A stretch of DNA of 64,000 nucleotides from Fusarium oxysporum f. sp. lycopersici 4287. Its lineage: Eukaryota > Ascomycota > Sordariomycetes > Hypocreales > Nectriaceae. A program made the translations under genes and the position numbers. Below the pieces are notes generated by a model. It saw only the letters and a list, made by a program, of their open reading frames with translations. It made no database searches and was not told the origin of the DNA. Shown one piece after another: positions 11,801 to 23,283 of the stretch. Location of the stretch: assembly GCF_000149955.1 (NCBI RefSeq), contig NC_030990.1, positions 3,585,482-3,649,481 on the forward strand. The letters run 5' to 3'. The number at the start of each line of letters is the position of its first letter. Position 1 is the stretch's first letter.

Positions 11801-13718
11801 GAGAGGGATAGCCTGTGAGCCGGTATTTTTCGTGGTGGGAATTTTTGCCCGTTGAAGAGTTGCTAAAAGTCTATGCAATATGTGCCATGGGCGAAGTAAT
11901 CATCCCAGGAGTTTTAGACAGCATTAATGACTATGCGAAGCTCTAAAGACTTATAATCTAAATATAGTATAGTTAATGGTCGGAATCATCATTGTTCAGC
12001 GGAGTTTGTGCAGTTTCTAGGTCATTCCCAGCTTGGGAAGTTTCATTCTGAGAATCTTGGAATACTATCAGATGCATATGCACGAAGAGCTTTCTCAAGT
12101 TCACGGAATCGAATCGACTATAAAAGTGCTTGTTGCCAGGATACTACGCTCGCGTTTCGCTTGGTATCTAACCTGAGGCGTTTGCTCGATTGGGCTGGAG
12201 CTGGATAACTTGAGGGCGAGACAGCAATGTTCGACCAGTACCAGTGGATTTCACCAGACAACGTGATGCTGAACCTCTGGATGAGCGAAAGTAGGAAGCA
12301 CAGGTACAGTCACAGAGCTTGAGTCACCAGTCACTTGCCGTGGTTGAGAGGAGTATCAGCAAAACGGACCCAGCCAGACGCCGACTCGCCGGAGACTATG
12401 ATACTCCCTTTGAACGTATTTGAACCGAAAATTATGTAAAGGGCATTTCGGCTCCATGGCTATTGGATGCCAATTTTGATAGAACCAACTATCGTTCTTA
12501 TTCGTGTACTTGCATCTATCTTGAGAACACATACCCTACGCATGCTCAGGCCCTTGGTGAGTCTATGCGTCATACAAAAGGTGCGTTGTTGTCGAAACTT
12601 GAGATGACTTGTGAAACCACATGGTTGAGTGACACGCGCCGAAAAACAAGAGGCCACAAATCCAGAAGGAGTTACGAATATGAACTCTCCTGTTGACACA
12701 GAAGCCTCATCAAAGTCAAACTCTCAGAGCTTCCTCCCTGATTAGGATTTGATTATGCGGGTGATTTGCGAGCTAAACTACATCGGGGTTAGTATAACGG
12801 GTTGAAGGACGATCTTGGTCTAGCCCTCAGGGGCCGCCCGAGCGCCCGTCTTGGCTTTCCTTGTGAGGCTTTAAGCCATGGGACAGTAATCTCGAAAGTT
12901 GAAGATATCGAGGTAAATAGTAACATTTTCGTGATGATCATATGGTCATCTTGTTAGCCAGTCAACACACGAAAGGAAAAGCCCATCGAGGAGGTTGACC
13001 AACTGAAATACTGGACTTATTGGATGAGGAAAAGTTTCGCCGTTGGACCCCACCTTTCAACCAAAGTATCTCAGCTCTGAGTCGCAAGTCACGATCCATC
13101 TTGATGTCACTCGCGTGCAAAAGCACAGTTCGTGCGACCGTCGGGAGATGCGAGGCCTCCTCATTGTGCCATGTAGCGAGGTAATACAGAGATATGAGAA
13201 CAGCTAGAAAAACTCTGGAGCAGTCCCTGTGGGTTGCAGCCCGGCCTCTGGTTCAACAATGAACAAAGGAGGCTGTCACAACGGTGAGTTGGTCGGCGGA
13301 GTGATAGATAGACTGAGAGGCATCAGTGCGTGGGTTACTGGAGGCAAAAAACTTGATGTCTTAGCTGTGCAATCATGATTTGGCTTACACAAGATACACC
13401 GACTACAGAAAAAATGGCGTTATGGGACTGGAGGGTTGTCGGCTGAGTGGTGACAATTTCATACGCCGACAATTGGGAAGCAGATATCCAGGCTGTCAAC
13501 CGGCAACAATAAAGAGCCCTTTATTTCCCCTCTTTTGACAAACTATTTCTATCTCCTGAATCGACTATCGGTACCTATCGAGGGGTTCTGAATTTCATCA
13601 ACCTCCCTGATCCACCTCGAGCAATACGATCCCTCCCTGCACCAAGGAAGACCCTTGTCAACAGCCCTCATTAAGCATATCCGTCCTCCCCTCTTTCTGA
13701 TACAGCAAAAGGCGGAGA

Positions 13719-13806
13719 GCCAGCCAGAGCCAGAGCCAGACACGCATATCATTCCTCTGCTCGCAAGGCAAAGCAAGGCAAGACACGACAAGACAAGACA
13801 AGACAG
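13719..13806. repeat. simple repeats: AGAGCC units, then GACAA units
   Basis: Short tandem AGCCAG/AGAGCC units (13719-13740) are followed by AAGCAAGGCAAGACACGACAAG-type sequence with repeated ACAAG units to 13806. The second block is nearly reverse-complementary to 15036-15070. Confidence 0.7.
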
Positions 13807-15035
13807 TCAGGCAGCACAAGCAACTCATCCCCCTCCCTCCCTTTGCTAGGAGCCCTGAATAGGAGCACCAAAAAGGCCAAAAGTCCTACCAACTTTACTC
13901 TGTTTGGGGCCCGCACATTCCGACGCCGGCGTGCAACCTCACATTGATTTAGTTTGCCCTTGTTTCCTTTCACTGGTTCACGGGAGACTGCATTTCATGT
14001 AAAACCGCTCTACACCCGCTTGCTTCGAGCTGTCGCTTGCCACATCTTCTTTGTCCAAACCGACTTGAGCTCGAACCTATAGGTACCTACCTACCTTACT
14101 CACTGTCTAACCTTGGGCCTGAGCTCGGGGTTTCTTCAGCAAATCCTGGACCAACACATTTTCTAATACTTTAATTTACCATTCTCCTGTCAAAACTTTT
14201 TTTGCCTACCCCTTGTTATACGCGGGACATGCTCGCAAATATCACCAACAAAAACAATTAATCCGGGAGTGGGAGGGATCTCACTTATATCTACTCACTA
14301 CCTTGTCTATATTTCCTTGGACTTTTCTCAACAACAATCAACTTTCTGGGCCGTCTATTTTTTCTTATTAAATATTCACCTCGACGACAATACCTAGTCA
14401 CATCCAAGACGAACCGTCACATATCAATACCCATCCATACCTACGATTGCCACGGCTGTCACTTTCACGTACCAAGGACTCGTGGACCCCTACAAAGATC
14501 ATCCATTGTCGCCCCTGGCCCCATTAGTCTACATAATCAACCCTCCATACCTATTCCTCGCTTTCTAGGATCCTGGAACATTCCTAAACATATTCCACAC
14601 AAACAATCAACAGCCTTCATACGGCCTGGGCATAAGTACAACAACAACAACAAACAGTATTATATTTGAATATCTGTTACTATCACTACATTGAGACATA
14701 ATGACCAACCACCAGACTGGCTCGGTAAGTTGACTGATTTCTATTGCTATCTTATCGTCGACCACCAATCCCTCTACACCTTTCTTGGTCTGCCCCCAAA
14801 CCATTCAGGGCCCTTGTTTTTTTTTAAGGTGCTTGCCCCCATGGCCCACGTTCCAGGGAGTGCGACGTCAGAGATGGATGCTCGTGTGTCTCGACTTGTC
14901 CCAAATGCGTCAGATTCAAACTACGAATAGCTAGCGCACGTCGGGATTCGCTGCCGCTGGCACCTTGCACCTTGCCTTGCCTACCATTAGGTGCCTTATA
15001 ACATCCGCAACACAAAAAATTGATCCCCCATAATC

Positions 15036-15070
15036 TGTCTTGTCTTGTCTCGTCTCGTCTACCTTGCCTT
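15036..15070. repeat. TCTTG/TCTCG pentamer repeat
   Basis: Pyrimidine pentamers (GTCTT twice, then GTCTC twice) ending in ACCTTGCCTT, in the probable leader of the Pumilio gene. The first 16 bases (15037-15052) are the exact reverse complement of 13791-13806. Confidence 0.7.
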
Positions 15071-15254
15071 AACCTACCCCATGCATTCGATACCAAACCG
15101 ACCAAGCCCTGCCCGGACAAAACACACATTCTTTTAACATCAACATCAACTTCCATATCCAGACCCAATCGATTTATTCTTTTCTCGATTCATGCTTATA
15201 TATCTATCATCTCAATAGCGACGTCAACCCGCCAGGCCTATCAATTCCAACACC

Positions 15255-17686
15255 ATGGCCACGGGAGCCTTTGATCAATCGCAACGGCAGCCCATGCATT
15301 CTCAGACCAACAACAGCACAAATGCCACGGCATGGGATACTTTGCACACCCGTAGCTTGTTCGCAAATGGTATGTGAATATTGCCTTTTCCACCCAATCT
15401 ATTCCATTGTGCGTATACTCACACTTATCAAAGAGAATGGCGAGCGACGCGGATCCAGTGCATTCAACGTACCCACCACCTCCGCCTTCTGGGGAACAAC
15501 ACCTCTCGCAACACGATCGCCCAGTACATCGCCGAGTAGGATGGTACAAGACCACATCCCCAACAGCGACCTAGGGAATGACCAAAGCTTAGCGGGACAC
15601 TTCTCCCAAATGGGCATTTCGAAAGAAAGGAGCACTGCTATGTACGGCAACGCATTTCGCTACGACTCAGATCCTTTCAATGGCTTCGGCCGGGCACAGG
15701 ACCGCCGCTCCAACTCCTCACGACATTCTCAATCTTCACCCTCCTACCGTGCTACCCATACTGCAAGCAAATCGACACAGTCCCAGCAACAATTTCCCAA
15801 CCACATGAGTCAAGGCAGCAACCACCAGGCTCTCAATCAAAAAGCATTTAATCATAATAACAGCCAGAGTCTGGATGCAACATCCTTCAACCTTCTGGGA
15901 AACATGCCCGGTGTATTTGCTTTCGACCCTAATTGCCAGCCCTGGAACAACGACGCTAGCGGACAACGTGTCAACGGCAACAGCCTGGATCTGAGTTCTG
16001 AAATGATGAATGCACAAGCCTCCACGATGCACCGAGGTTCCATCGACCGCCTCTCGAACCTCACAGAGCAAGGACCCAACCCCAGAGCGAACCCGCAAAT
16101 TTGGAGTCAAGTGTATTCTGCTCGACCAGTGGATCAAGGGCTCCGCATAACGAACCAAGTCAACCAACTGGCAGCACAGTCTATGCCCTACTATGGTCAC
16201 CAGCTGGCGATGTTCTCTGAACCCAACGCTCCGTACGCCCTCGGACTTGACCAGTACCCTCAGCGCTATCACCAGCTGGCGCACAACAATTCTGGGTATG
16301 GAGCACCATACCCCTATCATAGCCAGAACAATGGCCCTGGGCCCAAGATCTACAAAAACCAATGGGTGAAAGACTTCTGTGGACGGTTAACGAAGAGGTC
16401 TGGTCCTCAACCAGAGCTTTGTGAAGCCTATGGCCACATGGTCGATGCCAGTGGAGAACAGGAGTCGTCACGGTGGCTTCAAACGAAGCTGGCCGTTGCA
16501 ACCAATGAAGAGAAGACTCGAATCTTGCTAGAGATAGCAGATGATGCTCGCACCGTGATGATCTGCTCTTTTGGCAACTACGTAATGCAGAATTTGATCG
16601 AATATACAGGGCAAGGAGAGAAATATCACATTCTTCAGCAAATGAAAGGCCACGTCAACGATCTAGCACGGAACAAACACGGTTGCCGTGTGGTCCAGAA
16701 GGTACGCACTATCATTTCGTGATGATCTTCAGACTTCTAATTTAAGCAGGCCATAGAGCACTTCCTTGTCGAGCAAAATCTCGAACTTGTCCAGGAGATC
16801 CGACCACATCTACTTGATTTGATGAAGCACGAGACTGGAAACCATGTTATCCAGAAGTTCGTCCAAGAGCTCCCTTCAGCACATCTCAACTCTTTTGTTG
16901 GGGTTGCTGAAGAACACGCCCTGGAACTCAGCCAGGATTCGCATGGATGCCGGGTTATTCAACGACTCCTGGAGGTGTGCCAGGAGGAGGACATCAGAAA
17001 GGTCTTGGATCCGCTTTACCCATCGATGGAGACGCTTGCCACAAACCAATTCGGCAACTATGTCGTTCAGGCTATCATCGAGCACCGACCCGGCAATGAC
17101 AGGGATCGAATTGTTGAGATGGTTATCAACAAACTGTTATACTTCTCCAAGAACAAGATTTCGTCCAATGTAGTCGAGAAGTGCATCGCCTTTGGCTCGG
17201 ATGAACAACGAACACAAATCCGCGAACAACTTTGTACTGTCAGTGCGAGCGGGAAGGACACTTTATTTGAGCTGATCAACGACCAGTTTGCAAACTATGT
17301 TATTAGTAAGTGGTCTCTCTGTTTATCCATGCGAAGATGGCTGACACAAGGTAGAAAGCCTAGTTCACAACACCAAGGGTCCCGGACAGCAGCAGCTGGC
17401 ACAAAAGATCCATACGCACCTTGAAACGATGAAGAAGAGCGCACCCCTCCCAAAGCCATCACACAGTTTGAGCCAAGTAGTGGAGAAGATCTTGATTGTT
17501 GACAATATGGCCATCAATCTCAAAATCGAAGTTGACTCGGCTGAACCAACTCCAATGTTGACCAATGAAACAAATAGCCCTCAAAGCGATGGGCTACCAA
17601 GTGCCAACGGCAGTGCCATTGGAGTCCCATCTGCCGGCATCAAGAACCCGGAGGTGGCTGTTCACGTCCATAACGATGAGGCGTAA
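15255..17686 (+). CDS. Pumilio/Puf3-type RNA-binding protein
   Basis: A cytoplasmic repressor of mRNAs carrying UGUA motifs; Puf3 homologues act on nuclear transcripts for mitochondrial proteins. Exons: 15255-15369, 15434-16701, 16750-17305, 17355-17686 (756 residues). The N-terminal half is Ser/Asn/Gln-rich and disordered. The Pumilio homology domain runs from about 349 to 680. Recognition triads, in order, are SRxxQ (ESSRWLQ), NYxxQ (FGNYVMQ), CRxxQ, NHxxQ, CRxxQ, NYxxQ, SNxxE and NYxxK (ANYVIK, at the last splice junction). By the known PUF code this reads 5'-UGUAUAUA. The start ATG is the first in frame within the exon; an alternative spliced start at 14701 would add 20 residues. A Ser/Pro-rich tail follows the domain. 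Family assignment is firm; orthology to Puf3 rests on the triads. Confidence 0.93.
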
Positions 17687-18648
17687 ACAGCCAATCAACG
17701 ATTGACAGCGGCAGCGGACTCACCCACATGCATGCATGCAAGCAAGCAAAGAGAGAATCTTACTTCATACCTTGTATTACACATAGATTTGGATGTCTTG
17801 GCTAATAAGAGACAAACCTCACCGCGGAAAGCCCTCCGTAGAGGTGAACATACGGACAAAAGAACAAGGCAGGCACTTGATCATAGGAATTATGCCATCA
17901 CGAGGTACAGACAGTGCACTTAATACAATGAGGTGCCGCTTGGAGTTTGGTAGGATGATGGGTGTTTTGTATTTGTTACTGGGTTTATTCATGTCTTGCA
18001 GCTTGTTTGGTTTCTGGGATAGTAAATGAAAGAACATGACAGCGTTACAATCTGGCTGACGGTCTCCCTTGATGAAGAGGAGGTGGGTTGGAATGAAAAG
18101 GGGAAAAGGAGACGATTCTTATGAGGGCGTTGTCGAAGTATCCTGGATTTATGAACAGATCGTGTGTCTCATATTAGCCCTAGCGAAGCCAAGACAGGGC
18201 CATAGCTAAGGTACCTTACTTATTTCTGTAGATTGATTATTTAATTAGAAAATAAGTCTAATAAGTACATATCTATTGGACCCCTGCGGCTATGAACGGC
18301 AATTCGCAAACAAGCTACTGAGCACTAAACCAGTTCTGGAGAAATGACATATGAGGGCGAGATCCATTGGAGGCCAAGTCATTTAAGCAGGTACGCACGC
18401 CGATTGCCGGTTCCTCTCCGACAGGACCCTCTGTATCTTTAGTACTATACTTCCTCAACATGCTACATCTCTTAGACCGCACCATATCAAAACTCAACAA
18501 ACACTTCCTTAACACGACGAGATTATTCTAGAGAGACCCTTATTTCCATGATCGAATTACTTGGAACTCGTTAGCCATCGCTAATTCCACGCCCCAAATC
18601 CATCCCTACTCACTCCTTTTCTATCCGCGGGGTCATCTTTTGCCCACC
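17687..18648. other. intergenic between Pumilio and the mitochondrial coiled-coil gene
   Basis: Probable 3' UTR of the Pumilio gene followed by promoter sequence of the next plus-strand gene. A CATGCATGCATGCAAGCAAGC simple-repeat run lies at about 17727-17747. An AT-rich dip spans about 18200-18270. No gene or RNA is recognised. Confidence 0.5.
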
Positions 18649-19895
18649 ATGGCGGCCGCTGCTCGGTTGACCTTCTTAAGCCCGCAGGTTCTGCGAGGCC
18701 TACGTGCGACGCCCCGATCTGCCGCTGGCTTTGCTCGACATAGAGGTACTTTCGCGCGCAGGAGAGGAAAAGCTGTTGAGCCTCAACCCCTAAGGGCAGA
18801 TACGACCGCCAAGCTTAATGCCTCGCACCCACTCACTAGCGAAACTCCTACTCGTCCCGAGCCCGAGAGCAGCACGACACAAGAGTCGGTACAGGCGACG
18901 CCAGATAAGTCAGTGTCGACGAACGAGGCTGCTGCATCGACGAGCAGTAAGCAACAACCTAAGGAGAACGAGACAGCGAAGGAGGAACAACAAGCCAGAA
19001 CAGCCCGGGAAGAGGCAAAACAGAGCGGTCCCCTTGAAGCAGTACTGCATATAGAACCACCAGAAACAGCCAAGAAGACGACGACGACAAGACCAGGGCC
19101 GGCCATGTGCCCACCGCCCTACGTCCACCATTTCGATACCTACTCGCTCGTGAAGCAATTACAAGAAGGGGGCTATACACAGGAGCAAGCCACAACATCA
19201 ATGAAGGCGATTCGAACGTTGCTTGCAGAGAATCTCGACATAGCGCAGTCAACTCTTGTCAGCAAGAGCGATGTGGAAAATGTGAGGTCTTGGTCGATGG
19301 AGGCCTAAGCAACATTGGCTAACAGCTTCCTCAGGAAACATACCTTTTCACAGCGGCTTGTTCAGAGTTGAGCACTGAGATTAAGAATAACCGACGGCTT
19401 GAAGAAGAGCAGCTACGACAACAGCGAACACACCTACAGCACGAGGTCGACATCTTGACGCAATCACTCAACCAGGAGGTTCATACACTTAATGACAATG
19501 TTCGAGGTTCATTTAACGATCGCAAAATGGCTGTCAGAGAAGAACAGAAAAGCGTCGAGAGCTCTGTAAGGATCCTTTCCGATATCGGCAAGATTTGGTG
19601 ACTGACAGTATCACAGATTCAACAAATAAATTACAAGATCAGCATTGTTCTCAGTAGCGATGCTAAATCAGAAATCGAGGCAGTTAGATGGATTCTTATC
19701 CGTCGCTCTGTTCTAGGAATACTGTTCATGGCTGTTTTGACGCTTGGTACACTTCGATATGCCACATATGTTAGCCATGAACGACAAAAAGAAGCAGATC
19801 GTATCAAGAAAGAAGAGGAAGAGAAGCGAAGAAACGGCGGAAAGCAGGATCGCGCTACGGATGCTGATGCGATTGCAATTCTGGCTGCCAACTAA
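18649..19895 (+). CDS. mitochondrial inner-membrane coiled-coil protein, FMP32/CCDC90 (DUF1640) family
   Basis: Members of this family (yeast Fmp32, animal MCUR1/CCDC90B) are mitochondrial membrane proteins linked to respiratory-chain assembly and calcium uptake in animals. Exons: 18649-19281, 19335-19565, 19617-19895, giving 380 residues. The N-terminus is Ala/Arg-rich without acidic residues, as in a mitochondrial presequence. A low-complexity Thr/Glu/Lys segment follows, then the conserved HHFDTYSLVKQLQ start of the domain near residue 160. Next come a long heptad-rich coiled coil and a C-terminal helix (about 318-340, LGILFMAVLTLG) followed by a Lys/Glu-rich tail. Start chosen at CCACCATGG, a strong context. 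All three splice joints restore the frame with standard GT/AG sites and a GCTAAC branch in the first intron. Confidence 0.9.
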
Positions 19896-20383
19896 GCACG
19901 GATAGACATTCGAAGAGGAGGAGGAGGAGGGGGACAACATCAACAACATACAGACGAACGAACACTTTTCCCTTGGGATTTTTAATCGATACCCTATAGA
20001 TTTTCTACTTGGAACTACAACACGGTGTTGTAACAGACAAAAGGCTGCGTCATGAGGACTTGTGTAAGTTTCATGAGCTGATGAGCCTTGGTTATGATGG
20101 GCTAGGCATGGATGGATACACATCGTACATACAAACACGACATACAATTGGCTTTGACAAGCTTGTTTTCATAGACGTATATAGACATTCTGAATATTTA
20201 AGACTAGATTGACTCTGTATTTCCTTTATGTGTAATTGGCTACGTTCTGGAATTACAGTGATCATGATTGACCACGTGCGATAAGAGGTATGTATAGCAC
20301 TTTACCCCACGCGCCGCTTTATCAGTCGCGTCTCCTAACCACCAAGACCAAACATCTCCAACATCAGTACCATATTTATCGTC
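19896..20383. other. intergenic between the FMP32-family gene and nnf1
   Basis: This is the 3' flank of one plus-strand gene and the promoter of the next. A (GGA)n purine run lies at about 19916-19931. No further feature is seen. Confidence 0.5.
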
Positions 20384-21244
20384 ATGGCGCCCGATCCGCA
20401 ACCCGAACAATCCGCGCAAGCCGAAGCAGCCCAAGAAACAACTCAATCTCAATCACAAGAACCAGAACAACAACCAGAATCAGAACAAGACCCTCCCGCA
20501 TCACCACCCCTCCCTCAGCGACACACAGCCGTTACGCCTGGTCCCCGCGCCGCGCGTCTACAAGAACTCTACGCGCGATCGCTAAAGAAGACGCTGGGGA
20601 AGATTGGATGGGACAATGTCGCCGGCTGCTACCCTACGGTTGCGAAGAGGGCGGAGGGTGTGTTGAGGCAGGTTCAGGGACAAATGGTTGATAAGCTTGG
20701 CGAGAAGTGCGAGGTGTGACACAACGAAGCGGTAAATAAGGACAATGCTAATAGGAGATGGACAGAAAGAGTTTGATAATATTATGGTGTCGAGACAGGT
20801 CGTTCCTAAGCTCAATGACCTAGAGAGCCTTATTAGCGATGCCTCCCGCCGACGCGCCGAGTCAACAACAGAAGAACCAACACCGTAAGTTCCCTTCTCA
20901 CTACTATAATCGCCATCCACTAACAGATATACAGTCCTCATCTTCTGCCCCCATCAGCAATCCTTGCCGCGCATCTCACACCCGCCCTCACAGCGCACCA
21001 GTCGCAGCTCAATGCTCGCCTACAAACGACACAATCGCAAAACGCTCTGTTGTACGATGAAGTTCGTCGTCAAAGAGAAGAAATTCGTACACTTCTTGAT
21101 GCCCTCGAAGCTGTCGTCGCCGATGTCCAGGGCGCAAATGACGCGCTGCGCCCGGTTATGGACGATGTTGCTGCTGAGACCAGACAGGGCATAGCAGCCG
21201 TTGACGCTGCCAATGGTGGTGGGGAACAAGGAGCGTCATCATGA
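20384..21244 (+). CDS. nnf1: kinetochore MIND/Mis12 complex subunit Nnf1
   Basis: Nnf1 pairs with Mtw1/Mis12 in the MIND complex, which links centromeric chromatin to the microtubule-binding Ndc80 complex. Exons: 20384-20713, 20766-20884, 20935-21244 (252 residues). The N-terminal 50 residues are Gln/Glu/Pro-rich. The Nnf1 domain follows with PGPRAARLQELYARSLKKTL, a GWDNVAGCYPT segment and the FDNIMVSRQVVPKLNDLESL helix shared by the family. The C-terminal third is a coiled coil ending at AANGGGEQGASS. The first acceptor is taken at 20765 because only this keeps the frame into KEFDNI; the nearer AG at 20754 does not. It ends 726 bases from the convergent PH-domain gene. Confidence 0.88.
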
Positions 21245-21969
21245 GCATGAACGACGAAAAAGATGCATATAGGTGGCAGAAAAGCTGAACGTATGCTGTG
21301 GTCATCCAATGGATCCGGGAGTAATGGGCGTTATTATACCAATGTTTTGTCCTGTATAACAGCATTTACGAAGCAACGTTCACAGTTAATCAAGCATTTA
21401 GTTGCAATGACATCTTTCAAAATGTTTCTTTCAATGTCTTCTATGTACAGGCATCGCAATCCATGCAAACGTGTATGAATTGCTGATATGGAAAAGCAGC
21501 CATGGCCACTCATGCTGAAAACCAAATGGCCGAGGGCGCGACTCACCACAACCCATGCCGTGTAGCGTCCTCAAATGTAGAAAGCACGAGGATCTAAGCA
21601 AACAATAAATGAAATGCAAACTCCGTTCCATGATCGTAAGCCCCTGTCATCATCGGCTGATGCATCCGCAGCCTTCCATGCGCCAGATATGCAGAGAAAA
21701 TATGTACTGCTAAGAAAGTAAGAGAGGAGGAGAAGAATATCTAGCTCCGTATGTGACAAAATATGATAGATGATCTAGTTGTATATGTCGTAGAATGAAC
21801 CCATGATAGGTTAAATGTGTGTCATCTTGAAGGGGATGTGACTGGTCGCGGTGGTGTCTGTCGTAAGAGGATAGTCGTCGACTCCAGTGAGTATGTGTAT
21901 GTAGTAATGATGAGATAGATCATAGGTGATATAGTGGTGGCAGGAGGGTGTGTCCGTTTGGCCAAGAAC
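21245..21969. other. spacer between convergent nnf1 and PH-domain genes
   Basis: This spacer contains the 3' ends of both genes. Open frames here (for example 21334-21549 minus) show no coding character. No repeat or RNA gene is seen. Confidence 0.5.
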
Positions 21970-23283
21970 TCAGATAAGTCTGTTTTCGGTATGAACCGTT
22001 TGCCAAGCCCCAAAGTAGTCGATCTCACCATAGGCAGGCGGGAGGACCCTGACCATTCGGCCTGTCGTCCAATCAACATAGAACTTCTTGCCCTTGCTGA
22101 TGATGTATGGTGTTTTGCGGGGACTTCTAAAGAGTAGATTGCTGTAACAGAGCTTGGCATACAGCAAGTCATGGGCACTCGACCACTGATGTTCTGGTAT
22201 CCATTTTCCATCGACAGGGTCAATACCCATATTGTTGTATGACGTTGTGCTGAGACGACGGGCAAGGTCTATTCGCGGAGGGGGTTCAACCACTTCTTCT
22301 TCATCTCCTTCAACCTCAATTTCAGGTTCTAGCCTGGTTTGAGATTCTGGAGCTAGTCGCAAGGGTGGCGCTGATGGACGAGCCTCATTTGTTGTCGCAG
22401 AGACTTCTTCAGATCCTCCTTCAATGCCCAGTTCTGACAAGTCAATAGCTGTAGCCGTTGGCGTCTGGCCATGGAACCAACGAATTCTTTGTATTCGAGG
22501 AATAGACATATCACGCGGGAAATCTCGGTCTTCCAGAGGCAGAGCAATATCGATAGCTGCGAATAGACCTTCGAGCCATTTGTTGAATGTACTCAGCTCG
22601 ATACAGCATAGGAGAAACTGGTCTGTCTCTGCTCGAATACGGATGGTATATCGCCTCCTGAATCTTGTTAATAACACAAATCCTACGCCTCGAATTTTGG
22701 TAGCTTACTTCGTATAGTCAGCGGCAATACCGACATCCGCATACAAGAGGCTATATGTCTTCTCGAGCTTGCCCCTCTTCACCCATGGAGGGTTATCTGG
22801 GTCGACCGACGGCCCGTCACTGCGTGTTCTACCCCAACTCCATGCTTTCTTGGTTCCATATATGCTAAGCGCTGTTCCATTCAAACAGACGTGAACGGGA
22901 TACCATTGGCGATCCTCGGCCCTCTTTATCAAGTTTTCGATTTCGTGTTTCTTGTCAAATACACCCTCCAGTAATATTGAGTTCTTATAGTCGGGTAGGT
23001 TTTCTTTTCCTGTATCTGGATGAAGCTGAGTTTCGCCGCCCCCACCAGTCGTGAGTTCGTTCCCCTTCTCCAAACGATCCCCATCATGGGAGATATTCGA
23101 CGTTGTCGGCGGCGGATCTCGCTCTGGCTGGTACGGAGGCGGCTGGGAGGGTCGGCGCGGACTTGTCATGACACGCTGGTAGTAGAGGTCCTCCTCCATC
23201 GATACACGCCGCCTGAGGGGCGGCGACGTAGGAGCGGTCGTGGATGATACATCGTCCTCGGCCGTGGCCCTGCGTAGGTCCAT
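21970..23283 (-). CDS. PH-domain-containing protein
   Basis: The protein is 420 residues in two exons (23283-22709 and 22657-21970; intron 22658-22708 with GTAAGC donor and a TTAAC branch). After a Ser/Pro-rich N-terminus with a basic LRRRVS site, a PH-like domain runs from about residue 115 to 240. It begins KNSILLEGVFDKKHEIENL and includes YPVHVCLNGTALSIYG and the final amphipathic helix TFNKWLEGLFAAIDIALPLE. It is followed by an acidic, proline-rich linker and a C-terminal region with YAKLCYSNLLFRSPRK. PH domains bind phosphoinositides or protein partners, so membrane or cortex association is plausible. I know of similar uncharacterised fungal proteins, but no function is assigned. Start: MDLRRAT is the first ATG of the frame. 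Confidence 0.82.

Larger units (their letters stand above)
8874..15254. other. 6.4 kb gene-poor region, including a pyrimidine-rich leader
   Basis: No coding region could be supported. Open frames of 100-150 codons (for example 9290-9634, 9945-10400 minus-strand shadow 9911-10216, 10362-10727, 10610-10987) overlap each other on both strands and lack recognisable motifs. From about 13500 the plus strand turns C/T-rich with frequent short A-free runs, as in long fungal 5' leaders. This suggests that transcription of the Pumilio gene starts well upstream, perhaps 1.7 kb before its ATG. A strong donor (GTAAGT at 14725) and acceptors at 14828 and 15218 point to splicing in the leader. The remainder (8874-13500) shows no repeat family or transposon ends that I can see. 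Confidence 0.5.
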
